Shown: positions 1 to 9,396, numbered from the stretch's first letter. The stretch is DNA of 64,000 nt from Pseudoalteromonas viridis (GCF_017742995.1 NZ_CP072425.1:1054001-1118000); one strand, 5' to 3'. Notes: a model not told the origin generated them from the sequence alone. Made by a program: numbers and translations.

Positions 1-71
1 AATTTGAACAAAAAACGTTCACATATTGGCGAGAGCCTTCAAAAATTCAAAAAATAGATAAGGAAATATCC

Positions 72-305
72 ATGAAACTGAAAATCAATAAGAAAAAGCT
101 TAAATCACTGACACAGGATAACAAAGTTCAGCTTGAGCAAACTCCTCAGGTAGCCGGCGCTGGCTTTGGCACAATGACGGGCACCACAAGACCTGGCACT
201 ACATGTCAGGATACATCGCGCTGTGCATCGCACCAGAACTTATCACGCTGCTGTAATATCACCGATCAGGCCAGTTGTAATGCTGGTCATAGCTGTTTGT
301 GCTAA
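72..305 (+). CDS. RiPP (lanthipeptide-like) precursor peptide
   Basis: A 77-residue peptide in two parts. Residues 1-30 are a Lys-rich, Cys-free leader that ends in TPQVAGAG, which resembles the leaders of class I lanthipeptide-type precursors ending in a GG/GA cleavage motif. Residues 31-77 are a core rich in Thr, Ser and Cys, with seven Cys, including RCC and a C-terminal CLC. AGGAAA lies 6 bases before the ATG and supports the start. No dehydratase, cyclase, protease or ABC transporter gene is visible downstream; the 71 bases upstream are too short to judge. It may be the last gene of a biosynthetic cluster left of the window or an orphan precursor. The leader/core layout is seen; modification to a lanthipeptide is inferred. 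Confidence 0.6.
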   Translation: MKLKINKKKLKSLTQDNKVQLEQTPQVAGAGFGTMTGTTRPGTTCQDTSRCASHQNLSRCCNITDQASCNAGHSCLC

Positions 306-318
306 TTGAGCGATAAGT

Positions 319-351
319 GCCTTATTCGTGTGTGCAGCACACGTATAAGGC
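319..351 (+). other. Strong hairpin after the RiPP precursor
   Basis: A 13-bp stem with one internal T-T mismatch (GCCTTAT..CGTGTG pairing with CACACG..ATAAGGC) closes on a 5-base loop 14 bases after the stop codon. No T-tract follows, so it is more likely an mRNA 3'-end or processing structure than a classical terminator. From about 352 to 590 I see no gene. Confidence 0.5.
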
Positions 352-771
352 CTACCAGTCATTCCTGCTAAGGCCATTAAAAAGCCAAGCTCATCATTAC
401 TATCGCATTCGATAACGATCAAAGACACTCAGCAACAAAAACATTAAATTGAAAGTACAAAGTAACTGTGAGACTAGGCGCAGAAGCGCTGCGGCAAATG
501 TAATAAAACTAAGAAAACGTGTTGATGATTGGAGCAATTAGAAAAACGAAAACGGAAAGTTAAATAATGATTGAACCGTGAAAGAGAGCTTAGATATGAA
601 AAACGTACCGACGACCTTCGGCGTTACCACATAAGGAAATGTTTTCGGGAGACATTGATTTATATAGAGTGAACCGACGACCTTCGGCGTTACCACGTAA
701 GGAAGTGTTTTCGGGAGACCTTGATCTATGAAGAGTGAACCGACGACCTTCGTCGTTACCACATAAGGAAG

Positions 772-848
<77 letters not shown>

Positions 849-949
849 CCTGTATGTTCAACGTTTTACTTCTGTTGAGAGAAGTGGTTGCGGGAGCCCT
901 TGATTTATGAAGAGCGAACCGACGACCTTCGGCGTTACCACTCAGAAAG

Positions 950-1026
<77 letters not shown>

Positions 1027-1176
1027 CCTGTATTTTCAGTGTTTTACTTCTACTGAAAGAAGTTGGTAGTCAGATTTGAACCGACGACCTTCGGCGTTAC
1101 CACTGAAAAGTTAGTTTCGGAGCCCTTGGTTTATGAAGAGCGAACCGACGACCTTCAGTCGTTACCACTTAGAAAG

Positions 1177-1253
<77 letters not shown>

Positions 1254-1290
1254 CCTGTATTTTCAGGGTTTTACTTCTACTGAAAGAAGC

Positions 1291-1376
1291 TGGTAGTCAG
1301 ATTTGAACCGACGACCTTCGGCGATTTTGGAATTAACGAGCCCGACGAATGATTTATCATTCTGCTCCATCCCGCG
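1291..1376 (-). pseudogene. Broken tRNA-fMet at the head of the array
   Basis: The first 15 bases (CGCGGGATGGAGCAG) and the T-arm match the intact initiator tRNAs. The D-loop and anticodon region are replaced by AT-rich sequence, and the CAT anticodon is lost. The 3' strand of the acceptor stem (CCCGC) is missing before ACCA, so the acceptor stem cannot form. It lies about 46 bp downstream of the likely promoter and would be the first unit transcribed. Confidence 0.7.
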
Positions 1377-1422
1377 CCTGTAAGTTGAGGCTTAATTTGC
1401 CCTAACTCTTTAAGAGGTCGCT

Positions 1423-1450
1423 ATAATATAGAATTAGATTTTTATTGCAA
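1423..1450 (-). promoter_or_regulatory. Promoter of the tRNA-fMet array
   Basis: On the minus strand, TTGCAA (1450-1445) and TATTAT (1428-1423) are separated by 16 bp. They are followed by a GC-containing stretch AGCGACC, the discriminator type typical of stable-RNA promoters. Confidence 0.6.
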
Positions 1451-1463
1451 GGTTTTAATCAAG

Positions 1464-1519
1464 AAAAGGGCGTCAACCGCTCAAAAAGAAAGCAAACGAC
1501 AATATTTTAACGCCCTTTT
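1464..1519 (-). terminator. Possible terminator after cysQ
   Basis: AAAAGGGCGT and its complement ACGCCCTTTT flank a loop of about 36 bases. The element lies between the cysQ stop and the tRNA promoter. The stem is good but the loop is long, so termination here is only probable. Confidence 0.45.
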
Positions 1520-1558
1520 ATGACACTTATTATCTCGCCGGCCAAATTAACCGACAGA

Positions 1559-2356
1559 CTATTGTTCTCTTTGGTGTGGATTGATCAGCTTCTGGAACTG
1601 CCAATCGGGGTGGCCCATCACGATAAAGTCAGGATTTTCTGTGCTTTCTCTTTGATTGTAGGTCAGTGGATTAAATTCAGCATCGGTAATGCAGCCACCC
1701 GCTTCTTCCACAATCACCTGAGAGGCGCCGGTATCCCACTCACCTGTTGGCCCAACACGTAAAAAACAGTCGGCTTTCCCCTCGGCCACAATACAGGCCT
1801 TGAGCGAACACGAGCCCAGTGCCACGGTATCAAATTGGCTATTAAGATATTGGCTCACCGCCTCAATTTTTTGCCTGCGGCTGACCGCCAAAGTGAGCGT
1901 GCCTTTCGGCGCGACCGAAATTGGCTCATCATGCCCGTCGGTGCGCTTAAATGCCCCGCCCTGGTGAGTAGCAAAATAGGTTACACCTTTAGCGGGCCAG
2001 TGGATCACACCAAGTACAGGCTGATTGTTTTCGACCAGGGCAATGTTCACCGCAAAGTCGCCGCTTTCCAGAATAAACTCACCGGTACCATCCATTGGAT
2101 CCAGCAGCCAGTAACGCTGCCAGTGTTGTCGGCTTTCCAGCGGCGGAATGGGGGTTTCTTCAGACATAATTGGTACGTCCGGGGCCAGCGCTTGCAGCCC
2201 GGCTGTCAGCACTTCATTTGCAGCCAGATCCGCGGCGGTCACCGGCGTATGATCGGACTTTTCCCGTGCCCCTATGTCGTCTTGCTGATAGATGGCCATG
2301 ATCGCCTGCCCCGCCTGCTCAGCTAGGGTGATACAGGGCTCTAAATATGACTGCAT
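1559..2356 (-). CDS. cysQ: 3'(2'),5'-bisphosphate nucleotidase CysQ
   Basis: A member of the inositol monophosphatase-like superfamily that removes the 3'-phosphate from PAP/PAPS and so prevents PAP build-up during sulfate assimilation. From the chosen start the protein is 265 residues, close to the family size. Visible metal/substrate motifs are SEETP (about 65-69), DPMDGTGEF (about 86-94) and WDTGA (about 207-211). The frame stays open upstream into nudE, but the start MQSYLEPC overlaps the nudE stop as TAATG and gives the normal family length. This points to translational coupling in a nudE-cysQ operon. Confidence 0.92.
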   Translation of the reverse strand: MQSYLEPCITLAEQAGQAIMAIYQQDDIGAREKSDHTPVTAADLAANEVLTAGLQALAPDVPIMSEETPIPPLESRQHWQRYWLLDPMDGTGEFILESGDFAVNIALVENNQPVLGVIHWPAKGVTYFATHQGGAFKRTDGHDEPISVAPKGTLTLAVSRRQKIEAVSQYLNSQFDTVALGSCSLKACIVAEGKADCFLRVGPTGEWDTGASQVIVEEAGGCITDAEFNPLTYNQRESTENPDFIVMGHPDWQFQKLINPHQREQ

Positions 2357-2919
2357 TAAGCCTCCGTTGTCAGGTACTGTTGTAGTAATAACAGCGCGGC
2401 GACACTGCGGGCTTCGGTAAAATCGCTCTGGCTCAGTAAAGCCTGCCATTGCGCCAGAGGCCATTTAACCACTACCAATGGCTCGGGTTCATCACCCGTG
2501 AGTTGCTCCGGGTATAAATCCTGCGCCACCAGTATGTGCATTCTGGCGTTAAAATAGCTGGGTGCCAGTGATAACGTTTTTAGATCACAAAACTGCCGAG
2601 CGCCAAAGCCAACTTCTTCTTTTAACTCACGGTTGCCCGCTTCAATCGGGGTTTCGCCCGGATCGATCAGCCCTTTTGGAAAACCAAGCTGATAATCATG
2701 CGTCCCCGCGCAATATTCTCTTACTAAGAGTAGCTCATTTTCGGCCGATATGGGCACTATCATCACAGCTCCCCGGCCGCCGCCACGAACTCGTTCATAT
2801 TCGCGGCGCTCGCCATTAGAAAATGACAGCGACAGGGATTCTACCGTAAAGAGCTTACTTTTTGCGACAACCTCAGAGGCTAATATCTCAGGGGGAATTG
2901 GGTGCTTTTTCTGTGACAT
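2356..2919 (-). CDS. nudE: ADP compounds hydrolase NudE (Nudix)
   Basis: A 187-residue Nudix hydrolase that splits ADP-ribose, Ap3A, NADH and related compounds. The full Nudix box GX5EX7REUXEEXGU is present at about residues 83-105, with G83, E89, R97, E98, E101 and E102. It sits upstream of cysQ with a TAATG overlap and is divergent from yrfG, the same neighbourhood as in enterobacteria, which supports the NudE assignment. Confidence 0.93.
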   Translation of the reverse strand: MSQKKHPIPPEILASEVVAKSKLFTVESLSLSFSNGERREYERVRGGGRGAVMIVPISAENELLLVREYCAGTHDYQLGFPKGLIDPGETPIEAGNRELKEEVGFGARQFCDLKTLSLAPSYFNARMHILVAQDLYPEQLTGDEPEPLVVVKWPLAQWQALLSQSDFTEARSVAALLLLQQYLTTEA

Positions 2920-2979
2920 AGAGATTATTTTGCTATCATGGCCATTAACTCATCATAAAGCCTTTACAGGTAAATGCCT

Positions 2980-3636
2980 ATGTTAAATTGGTCAAAGATC
3001 GATACTGTGTTGCTGGATATGGATGGCACCTTACTCGACCTGCATTTTGATAATCACTTTTGGCTGGACGTGATCCCTAAGGCCCATGCCGTCAAACAAG
3101 GCCTGACGCTGGAGCAAGCCCGCGCCGATATCCTCGCGCGCTACGAAGCCGTTATGGGGCAAATAGAGTGGTATTGTCTGGATTACTGGCAGCAACAACT
3201 GCAACTGCCTATCATGGAGCTTAAACGCGAAATTCAGCATTTGATTTCTATTCGTGACGACGTGCCGGCATTTTTGCAGGCGCTGAAAGACGCGGGCAAA
3301 GAACTGATCCTGTTAACTAATGCACACCCAGATAGCTTGAGTCTCAAAATCGAGCGCACCCAGTTTGACCAGTATCTGGATAAACTTATCTCCACGCATA
3401 GCTATGGTGTTAGTAAGGAAAGCCAACAGTTGTGGCAACAGGTTCAGGCGGATCTGGGGTTTGATAAAACGCGGACGTTGTTTGTCGATGACAGCCTGGC
3501 GGTATTGGCTGCGGCTAAAGAGTATGGCATTGGCCACCTACTGGCCATCGCGAATCCGGATAGCCAGCAACCTCATAAAGAGATCACTGATTACCCGGCC
3601 ATTTGCGACTATCGCACATTACTGCCGATCAGCTGA
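2980..3636 (+). CDS. yrfG: GMP/IMP nucleotidase YrfG (HAD family)
   Basis: A HAD-superfamily phosphatase of 218 residues that dephosphorylates GMP and IMP. HAD motif I is LLDMDGTLLD (about 11-20), motif II is LLTNAH, and the motif IV region reads LFVDDSLAVL. An ATG two codons upstream (2974) is also possible, but it lies only 3 bases from the CAGG ribosome-binding sequence. The ATG at 2980 has normal spacing of 9 and matches the family N-terminus (W..(I/V)DTVLLDMDGT). Divergent from nudE as in other gammaproteobacteria. Confidence 0.9.
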   Translation: MLNWSKIDTVLLDMDGTLLDLHFDNHFWLDVIPKAHAVKQGLTLEQARADILARYEAVMGQIEWYCLDYWQQQLQLPIMELKREIQHLISIRDDVPAFLQALKDAGKELILLTNAHPDSLSLKIERTQFDQYLDKLISTHSYGVSKESQQLWQQVQADLGFDKTRTLFVDDSLAVLAAAKEYGIGHLLAIANPDSQQPHKEITDYPAICDYRTLLPIS

Positions 3637-4257
3637 TCAGCCCGGGTAACGCGCCTGCAAGCCCTGATAAACAAGCTTAGCAAAGTCTGGATGTTCAGTG
3701 TCCAGGCTTTTCACCACTTCAACCAGGTGCTCGTTGTCTTCTTTGCCGTGCCACTGTTTGATATAGCTGCCATCTTTGTAACCATGGTCCTGACGGAAGA
3801 AGTTCAGGGTATTTTTACCCACGTAACCGCGATATAAATCATCCAGGGTCATGCCAATCTGCTGCATACATCCTGCAAAGGCGGCCGCATTGAAGGTTTT
3901 GTCGCCCACCGCTGAAGCAGCAAGCACTTCCAGTGTTGCCTTAAAGTCTTCAGCGTATAAAGGTTGTGCCAGCTCGTTTTCCAGTTGTGCCGCCAGTACC
4001 TCATAGGCTGTTTCGCCATCGATACGCAAGGACAGGCCAAAGTGGAAAATATCAACCAGCTCCAGGATCACCTGCTCAGTATCCGGAGTCTGTTTTTTCC
4101 ACCACTTCCAGCCATAGTGATCCAGCATTTCTGCACACTCAACCCAGATGGCGCGATACCATTCAAACCCCTGGCTGAACCATTGCTCATGCACTTTGGT
4201 ATTCATGGCGTTTTGCATTTCCAGCATCACAACCAGCTTCGCACTATTCGCAGACAT
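3637..4257 (-). CDS. dUTPase, all-alpha dimeric type (dUTPase_2)
   Basis: A 206-residue all-alpha NTP pyrophosphatase related to MazG and type 2 dUTPases, expected to hydrolyse dUTP to dUMP and PPi. The N-terminal helix EMQNAMNTKVHEQW, the acidic pair in VECAEMLDHYGWKWWK and the E..D pair in ILELVDIFHFG are the Mg-binding helices of this fold. It converges with yrfG; the two stops lie next to each other (3636/3637) with no room for a terminator between them. Substrate choice rests on family resemblance. Confidence 0.8.
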   Translation of the reverse strand: MSANSAKLVVMLEMQNAMNTKVHEQWFSQGFEWYRAIWVECAEMLDHYGWKWWKKQTPDTEQVILELVDIFHFGLSLRIDGETAYEVLAAQLENELAQPLYAEDFKATLEVLAASAVGDKTFNAAAFAGCMQQIGMTLDDLYRGYVGKNTLNFFRQDHGYKDGSYIKQWHGKEDNEHLVEVVKSLDTEHPDFAKLVYQGLQARYPG

Positions 4258-4398
4258 ATTTGCGCTCTCACTCTGTGTATTCAGTCAAAGCGCTATGATA
4301 CCCACACAGTGGCATAATTACCACGATGAGCCACAATGAAAGCTTTTCTGCACTGTCCCGTTCTAATAGGGTTCATACATCTATTTTTGAGGTTTTAC

Positions 4399-5040
4399 AT
4401 GCGATCCATACTTGTTGCGTTCATACTAACTGTTACCCAGTTGCTGTCCTTTTCTGCGTCTGCTGCGCAAGCCACTAACATTAGTGAGCACCCGGAGCAG
4501 GTTGCGCCTTTACTGCCAGGCCTGACGGCACCGACTTTAACCCTTCAGGACAACAATGCCAAAGCGGTGGATTTAGCAAAGCTGTATCAAGATAAGACTA
4601 CGGTATTGGTGGTCTATCGCGGGGGCTGGTGCCCGTATTGCTCACGCCAGTTAGCTGGGCTGCAGAAAATTGAAAAGCAGATAGTCGAGCTGGGCGCACA
4701 GGTAATCGCGGTTTCTCCTGACAGCCCGCAGGCACTGAGTAAAAGCAATATCAGTTCTCCTAACTATCGCTTGCTCTCCGATGACCAGCTGGCGTTAACC
4801 CAGGCGCTGGGACTGGCTTATTATCTGGATGACAAAACCGCGAAGGCCTATCGCGACCGAATGGGCGTGCAGTTTGTAGATTTGGATGGCAAAAGCCGGG
4901 TGGCGCTGCCAGTGCCCGCGGTTTTTGTGATTGATAAAGCGGGTCTGGTGCAGTTTCAGTATGCTAACCCCAATTACAAAGTACGTCTGGAAGAAAGCGT
5001 GCTGCTGGCCGCGGTCCGTGCCGCCAGTAATCTAAAATAA
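4399..5040 (+). CDS. Periplasmic peroxiredoxin-like (AhpC/TSA) protein
   Basis: A 213-residue redoxin with an N-terminal signal peptide (MRSILVAF... to about residue 22, ending SASA). The thioredoxin-fold active site is WCPYC (Cys at about 78 and 81) inside YRGGWCPYCSRQL, followed by a normal AhpC/TSA core. The start is set by GAGG 6 bases before ATG 4399; an earlier in-frame ATG at 4336 would put 21 residues before the signal peptide. Likely a thiol-dependent peroxidase or disulfide-handling protein in the periplasm. It converges with cti. Confidence 0.8.
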   Translation: MRSILVAFILTVTQLLSFSASAAQATNISEHPEQVAPLLPGLTAPTLTLQDNNAKAVDLAKLYQDKTTVLVVYRGGWCPYCSRQLAGLQKIEKQIVELGAQVIAVSPDSPQALSKSNISSPNYRLLSDDQLALTQALGLAYYLDDKTAKAYRDRMGVQFVDLDGKSRVALPVPAVFVIDKAGLVQFQYANPNYKVRLEESVLLAAVRAASNLK

Positions 5041-5073
5041 TATCCGGCGGGCCCGAGCCGGGCCCGCCACTGG

Positions 5074-7410
5074 TTACCTGTTTTCCAGTCGGTTATAGTC
5101 AAACAGGCCATATTCCACACCCCGAGTTTCACGAGCAATACGGTGCAATAAATCACTGTATTGCCAGAACTGCGGATGCGTTCTGCGGATCCCGAAGGTC
5201 GCTTTCAGCGTGCGGTAATCCGACTCAGTGCGGACCTCCCTCAGCTGTTGCACAAAGGCGTCGATGTGCGCCTGATTTGGCAAATGCCAGATGGCTTCAG
5301 GATAATCGCCAATAAACCCGGGGACCAAAGTCGCGGTATCTTCCTGATAGGCCCGCTGACCTTCCTCATTCAGCAAGCTGGAAATATTAAAGTGCGCATT
5401 GTGGTGGATCAGGGTGTAAGGCTGATGCGCGCCACTGGCATCGACAGCCAAAATAAACGACACCTGAGGTAACTGATTAATCGCCTCAACCGGCAAAGCA
5501 TTAAGGGGCTGCAACGCCGTGGGTACAGCGGTGTAGTCGTAGGCTTCATTCAGCACAGCTTTGAGATGCGTTTTGAGCATGTCGTACAGCTCTGCCTGCG
5601 GGTCGTCACTGTGGTAGCGGATCCCAGAGGGCGCCCCCAGTAATGACTTACGGTTAATAAACTCACTGAGGCTCAGGTGCGACTTGCGATACCAGTGCTG
5701 CTTGATGGCCTGACGATGGCTCAGCGGTAGCAAGTTGAGGAAATTCTGTTCGCCTTCAAGGCGCAAAAAGTCCATATACAGCCGGGTCACCAATTGATGA
5801 CCTATGTTGCCATAGACATCAAAGCCCGCAACCAGCAGATAATGGATCCGTTCAAACAAGGCGTAATCCAGTACCCAGGTGGTTTTAGGTGCTTGCCCGA
5901 TAAAGCCCTTCACCACAGTCGCACTGTCAAAATGGCGGAAAATGGTCAGCGCTGCATTTTGATTGTGCCCGTCTCCTTGCCAGATCAGGTCCAGGTTCAG
6001 GCGCTTGCCATCGGCAAACAATTTATCCGACAAGGCCGTTTTCGCTTCCAGATAATCGTGCTGACGCTTGGCATATTTCGCCCAGCTCGACAGTGGCAAC
6101 ACATTGCTTTGCTCAGCCGCGGGCAGAAGCAGGTCGTCGTCGTGTCGGGTCAGTAACTGCTCCACAGCTGGCGAAGCATTTTTCTCGGGGTCGACAAAGG
6201 CCACCCAGAAATGGTCATTGATCACGTTCAGCGCTATCTGACCGCGACACACAGGACCTTTAATAAAGCCTTTAACGATCAGCTCAGCCTCATCGAGCAT
6301 AAACTGATAACGCGATTTAACCGGGATCGCCGCAAACACTTTAAAGGGGTTAGCAGCCAGTTTAGGGGCATAACCCGGTAACTGTGCCACCTCATATTCA
6401 CTGTGAATAAACTGCGCCTGTAAACGCGCCAGTTTGTCGTCATTCAGTGCCAGTGGCATATGGGTTTTAGATAAAATGGAGCTGCGCACCTGCATCAGGC
6501 GATAATAAACCCGTGCGACCTTTGGGTCATCAAATGGTCTGACCGTTGCGATCAGCTCAATGGGTTCTCCCGGCGGCGTTTTGGAGCGTACCAGGGTGAA
6601 AAATGACTGTTTATCCAGGCGATTAAAATAGATGTGCGCCAGATACCAGTGCTCGTAAATATACCGTGCAGCAAGTCGCGTTTTATTGTCGTCCTGATTT
6701 AAAAAGCTTTCCCACTTCGCCACACTCTGTAACTCTGCCTCACTCGGTGGCGCAATCTGGCTCATGGGCGAGCCTTGTTTGATCCAGTCAGTCAGCTGGG
6801 CAAACTCGCTGTTGGTCAGCGCCGGCAAACCATAAGGCATACCGGCATGGGGCTGCTCCTTGGCATAGTCCGGATATTCATCCATGGTTGGGCAGGTCTG
6901 TGCCCGGTCTAATGAAAAGTCGTAGTGATCCGGCAGCAGCCCTTGCTGGGCAAACGGCTGCGTCTGTTTTAGCAGCAGACTGTTATACAGCACGCTGCCA
7001 TTGAGGTTGGCATATTCAGTTTGCACACGTTCATTGAGAATGGGGGTGAAGCCCTTGTCGCGCCACTGGGCCGTGGTTTGCGCATCAAACAACAAGCGGG
7101 TTGGCGACTCGGCCAGCAAGCGTGTGCCATCATACACACGGGTTTTACTCACGCCCCGATCAATACCCTCGGGTGAACTGAGTTTAAGCTGACAAGGCGC
7201 ATCGTAACAACCATGACACACTACACACCGGGTATCCAGGATAGGTTTGATATCGCTCAGATAAGTAGCGCTCTGGTGTGCCGATGGGTCTTGTATTCGC
7301 TGCTGTGGCTGCTGCGGCCCAAACAAATCATCGTAATGGTTGACGCCCAGTGCCACACAGCCACTCAAGAAAACGACAATGCCAACCAGTATCCAGCCGG
7401 ATCTGCGCAT
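5074..7410 (-). CDS. cti: Fatty acid cis/trans isomerase Cti
   Basis: A 778-residue periplasmic heme enzyme that turns cis-unsaturated membrane fatty acids into trans forms under solvent, heat or osmotic stress. The c-type heme motif CVVCH is at residues 62-66, followed closely by GCYDAPC. A lipobox-like LSGC at 15-18 suggests membrane anchoring. Length matches known Cti proteins. Its ATG overlaps the stop of the upstream small gene (TAATG), so the three minus-strand genes from 8524 down to 5074 probably form one transcript. Confidence 0.9.
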   Translation of the reverse strand: MRRSGWILVGIVVFLSGCVALGVNHYDDLFGPQQPQQRIQDPSAHQSATYLSDIKPILDTRCVVCHGCYDAPCQLKLSSPEGIDRGVSKTRVYDGTRLLAESPTRLLFDAQTTAQWRDKGFTPILNERVQTEYANLNGSVLYNSLLLKQTQPFAQQGLLPDHYDFSLDRAQTCPTMDEYPDYAKEQPHAGMPYGLPALTNSEFAQLTDWIKQGSPMSQIAPPSEAELQSVAKWESFLNQDDNKTRLAARYIYEHWYLAHIYFNRLDKQSFFTLVRSKTPPGEPIELIATVRPFDDPKVARVYYRLMQVRSSILSKTHMPLALNDDKLARLQAQFIHSEYEVAQLPGYAPKLAANPFKVFAAIPVKSRYQFMLDEAELIVKGFIKGPVCRGQIALNVINDHFWVAFVDPEKNASPAVEQLLTRHDDDLLLPAAEQSNVLPLSSWAKYAKRQHDYLEAKTALSDKLFADGKRLNLDLIWQGDGHNQNAALTIFRHFDSATVVKGFIGQAPKTTWVLDYALFERIHYLLVAGFDVYGNIGHQLVTRLYMDFLRLEGEQNFLNLLPLSHRQAIKQHWYRKSHLSLSEFINRKSLLGAPSGIRYHSDDPQAELYDMLKTHLKAVLNEAYDYTAVPTALQPLNALPVEAINQLPQVSFILAVDASGAHQPYTLIHHNAHFNISSLLNEEGQRAYQEDTATLVPGFIGDYPEAIWHLPNQAHIDAFVQQLREVRTESDYRTLKATFGIRRTHPQFWQYSDLLHRIARETRGVEYGLFDYNRLENR

Positions 7411-7781
7411 TATGCGTCCTCTTCGTCGTCAAGCCCGAGATCAAACGTGGGCATCATTTCCATTGGTGGCGAAACAAAGACGGTCTGGCTTTCGCAGCTC
7501 AATACCGCGCTCAGTACCGGGCCGTGGTTAAGCAGCAACTGAGCCTGATGTCCCTGACTCAGGATCTCAGCCACCTGCTGCTCGATATTACTGATCTGAT
7601 AACCCTCAAGTGGAATACTAACACTTTGCTCAGGCGCCGGGTTCTGGCACAGATTGGCCAGCAGGTTGGCATCCAGAATGACTTCTAAGGTCAGATCCGG
7701 TTGCTCTATATCACGCTCGGCCAGATTGTCATCCAGTTTAAATAACGGCAGGTTAAGCGGGGTGTTTTCTTGAAGTTCCAT
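7410..7781 (-). CDS. Conserved hypothetical protein upstream of cti
   Basis: A 123-residue acidic protein (from MELQENTP) without signal peptide or membrane segment. It ends in a run of Asp and Glu and I see no motif I can name. An in-frame ATG at 7856 lies directly after the SDR stop but has no ribosome-binding sequence, so I prefer 7781; this choice is uncertain. The 3' end overlaps cti as TAATG, suggesting coupled translation. Function unknown. Confidence 0.6.
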   Translation of the reverse strand: MELQENTPLNLPLFKLDDNLAERDIEQPDLTLEVILDANLLANLCQNPAPEQSVSIPLEGYQISNIEQQVAEILSQGHQAQLLLNHGPVLSAVLSCESQTVFVSPPMEMMPTFDLGLDDEEDA

Positions 7782-7858
7782 GAAAAATAGCTCATTTATG
7801 CAAATACCTGAGGGAAGTTTAGCACAACTTTGTTCATCACAGATGCCCCGCTTCATGC

Positions 7859-8524
7859 TTACCAGGGCAGGCGATCGCCATTTGAATGCCAGAACCAGCC
7901 ACTGGTTTCCAGCGTCAACTCATCGATACGTTTTACCAGACGTTGTGCAGCCTCTGCGGGTGATATATCACCGGCATAATTGACCATTTCAGTCTGTACA
8001 AATCCGGGGTGCAACAATGCCACGGCCACACCACGTGGTTTGAGCTCATGCGCCAGGCTAACCCCAGCTGCATTCAACGCCGCTTTCGACATACGATATC
8101 CAATGTACGCCCCGGAGCCATTGTCTGCAATGGAGCCCATTCGACTGGTGATCATCGCCACTTTAGCCCCTGCTGCCAGGTTGTGCTGCAATGCATGCGT
8201 CACCCGAACCGGCGCAACGGCATTAACCATCAGTTGCTGCTCCAGTGTCGCAAAATCCATCTGTTGCAGGGTTTCGTTGTGAAAAATGCCCGCGTTATTG
8301 ACCAGAATATCAATGTCCTGCTCACCAAGTGCGGCTGACAAGGCGCGAACATCCTGTTCAATGCTGACATCAATACCCGCAATCACAGTAACATCCAGCG
8401 ACTGCAACTCTTCGGATGCGCTGCGTACCACTGCCGTGACCCGATCTCCGGCCGCTAAATAGTGTCGGCATAATTCCAGGCCAATACCACGATTGGCCCC
8501 CGTTATCACCACATGCTTTGACAT
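7859..8524 (-). CDS. SDR family oxidoreductase
   Basis: A 221-residue short-chain dehydrogenase/reductase. It shows the NAD(P) motif TGANRGIG (8-15), the NNAG motif in DILVNNAGIF and the catalytic YRMSK (YxxxK). GGAG 7 bases before ATG 8524 favours this start over one 14 codons upstream. It is the first gene of the likely SDR-orf-cti transcript and is divergent from the solute-binding protein. Substrate unknown; a lipid or aldehyde role beside cti would be a guess. Confidence 0.85.
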   Translation of the reverse strand: MSKHVVITGANRGIGLELCRHYLAAGDRVTAVVRSASEELQSLDVTVIAGIDVSIEQDVRALSAALGEQDIDILVNNAGIFHNETLQQMDFATLEQQLMVNAVAPVRVTHALQHNLAAGAKVAMITSRMGSIADNGSGAYIGYRMSKAALNAAGVSLAHELKPRGVAVALLHPGFVQTEMVNYAGDISPAEAAQRLVKRIDELTLETSGWFWHSNGDRLPW

Positions 8525-8649
8525 ACCTTTCTCCTTTTTGCTTTGTTTACGCTCATAGCAGAGCACCCATTGTATAGATTGTGGTGATTTCTTTCAGCCT
8601 CGCCAGGTTCTGCTACCTTTAAAGAAGGTCACACAAAGGGAATAGACTC

Positions 8650-9375
8650 TTGCTACGAACCCTGATCCTGCTCGCGCTGCTATGGCTGCCGGTTGCTGAT
8701 GCCAACACTTATCGCATTAACGTCAGCGAATCCTTGTCTTACAGCCTCGGACAGCAGCAAATTATCGCTATGTTCAGCGCCATTTATGCACCACTGGGGA
8801 TCCAGCCAGAGTTTGAGTTTTTACCAAGTGAGCGGGGTCTGCAGCTGGTCAATGACGCAGAGCTGGATGCGGAAGCCGGGCGCGTTGACTTAATTGGCGC
8901 ACGCTATGACAACTTAATTGCCGTGCCCGTGCCACTCAGTGAACTCAGGTTAATGTTACTGTGCACCGATCCACAGTACTGTGATCTGGCCCATGAAACC
9001 GATCTGGCGATCATTGCAGGTAATCTCATCACGGTATGGTTTTGTGAACAGCAACAGCTCAATTGCAATCGGGTTCAAAATGACATCTCGGCCTATCAGG
9101 CCCTGAGCCGCGGACGCGTCAGTCGCATCTTGGCCACCGATAAATACGCCCTGGGCTCTTTGTGTGAATCTGGGCTTTCCACCCTCTACAGTAAAGCGGC
9201 GTCAGCGCGCACTTTTACCATTTATCATTATGTCCATAAAAAGCATCAGGCCCTGGTGCCCAAGCTCAGCGCCCGAATTAAAGCGATAAGCCAAAGCGGG
9301 CAGCTAAAGCAATATGCAGAGCGGCTGCACAATGCCTTTTCTCAGTGTCAGGGACAGCTAATCGCGCTGGACTGA
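8650..9375 (+). CDS. Periplasmic solute-binding protein, family 3-like
   Basis: A 241-residue secreted protein. A signal peptide (about 1-18, ending VADA) precedes a type 2 periplasmic-binding fold of the amino-acid-binding (SBP_bac_3) kind. It starts with TTG, with AGGGA 9 bases upstream; no in-frame ATG precedes the signal sequence. No permease or ATPase gene is next to it. Such lone binding-protein-like genes are common in Alteromonadales, and their ligands are mostly unknown. Confidence 0.65.
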   Translation: MLRTLILLALLWLPVADANTYRINVSESLSYSLGQQQIIAMFSAIYAPLGIQPEFEFLPSERGLQLVNDAELDAEAGRVDLIGARYDNLIAVPVPLSELRLMLLCTDPQYCDLAHETDLAIIAGNLITVWFCEQQQLNCNRVQNDISAYQALSRGRVSRILATDKYALGSLCESGLSTLYSKAASARTFTIYHYVHKKHQALVPKLSARIKAISQSGQLKQYAERLHNAFSQCQGQLIALD

Positions 9376-9396
9376 AGCGCAGATCACCTGGCCGAT

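Noticed and set aside
538..762. Open frame of 74 residues with repeated KVVGSL..LPKT.PYVVTP units
   Set aside because: It is the translation of the degenerate tRNA-fMet fragments on the same strand as the array; there is no ribosome-binding sequence.
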